Below, in pieces: positions 63,859 through 64,000 of a stretch of DNA of 64,000 nucleotides (position 1 is its first letter; each line of letters starts with the position of its first letter). Both the position numbers and the translations under genes were made by a program. Source of the DNA: Devosia marina (GTDB lineage: Bacteria; Pseudomonadota; Alphaproteobacteria; Rhizobiales; Devosiaceae); contig NZ_WQRF01000001.1 in assembly GCF_009758415.1 (NCBI RefSeq), positions 1,550,001 to 1,614,000 on the forward strand, in the 5' to 3' direction. The notes beneath the pieces were generated by a model. The model did not search any database. It was not told the origin of the DNA and was given only the letters and a program-made list of their open reading frames with translations.

Positions 63859-64000
63859 ATGTCGCAGTTTAAACTCAGCGAATTACCAGAACTCGATGCC
63901 GAGGTTCTAACCAAAGCCCAGCAGGACAGCCTCACTCCACATGAGGTTTTCGAGCGCCTCAAGGCAGGCAACAGACGTTTCGTGGCCGGTGAGGTGACGC
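63859..64000 (+). CDS. Beta-carbonic anhydrase (3' truncated by window)
   Basis: The first 47 residues are visible. The segment LTPHEVFERLKAGNRRFVAGE is the usual N-terminal helix of beta-class carbonic anhydrases, before the zinc site, which lies beyond the window. The ATG is preceded by GAGAGG. Co-transcription with the SulP gene suggests coupled bicarbonate uptake and CO2 interconversion. Confidence 0.75.
   Translation, partial: MSQFKLSELPELDAEVLTKAQQDSLTPHEVFERLKAGNRRFVAGEVT

Overview
The window is a GC-rich (about 60 %) alphaproteobacterial chromosome segment. The gene families fit Hyphomicrobiales such as Devosia, or relatives: a LolCDE-type exporter, a CUT1 sugar ABC importer with a family 2 glycosidase, a galactonate dehydratase-like enolase, and IS1380, IS91, IS110 and IS3 elements. 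No rRNA or species marker is present, so the assignment is inference.

Positions 1-12.3 kb are ordinary chromosome: the end of a lipoprotein-type ABC exporter, then a catabolic locus. A leftward operon (periplasmic binding protein, two permeases, GH2 glycosidase, ATPase) faces a rightward operon (sugar-acid dehydratase, SDR dehydrogenase, GntR regulator). The shared control region carries two related inverted repeats.

Positions 12.3-44 kb are a stacked defence and transposon island. A GmrSD-like gene (13.2-15.1 kb) is followed by a cluster of transposon-end repeats. Next comes a Tn7-like element transcribed entirely leftward: an FtsH-like AAA+/M41 protease, tnsA, tnsB, tnsC and tniQ. Its cargo is a type III CBASS: TRIP13-like ATPase, a 155-residue unknown, HORMA, CD-NTase, NucC and a 459-residue unknown. 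An IS3-family element with a clean 4-bp target duplication splits tnsB. Positions 30.9-37.1 kb hold a 1651-residue NERD nuclease / pseudokinase / kinase / SF1 helicase fusion and a coupled 427-residue partner, which I consider the best candidate for a little-described defence system. After a DUF4010 membrane protein comes a second, internally deleted element with the same kind of ends (38.5-43.9 kb). Its first gene is a chimera of the FtsH-like N-terminus and the TniQ C-terminus. Its cargo is a CapH/CapP-like regulatory pair plus a short type II CBASS (CD-NTase, E2, 2TM-SAVED).

Positions 44-51.5 kb look phage- or plasmid-derived: two tRNA-like genes, paired metallophosphoesterases, zinc-ribbon and helix-turn-helix proteins, and small ORFs in a tightly overlapping leftward operon.

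Positions 51.8-64 kb return to chromosome-like genes interrupted by insertion sequences: an SbtA-type bicarbonate permease with a divergent LysR regulator, TerB and TerC, an IS91 element with a truncated integrase, a Ca2+/Na+ antiporter, IS110, a frameshifted IS1380, a SulP transporter and the start of a beta-carbonic anhydrase. The two ends of this stretch share an inorganic-carbon theme.
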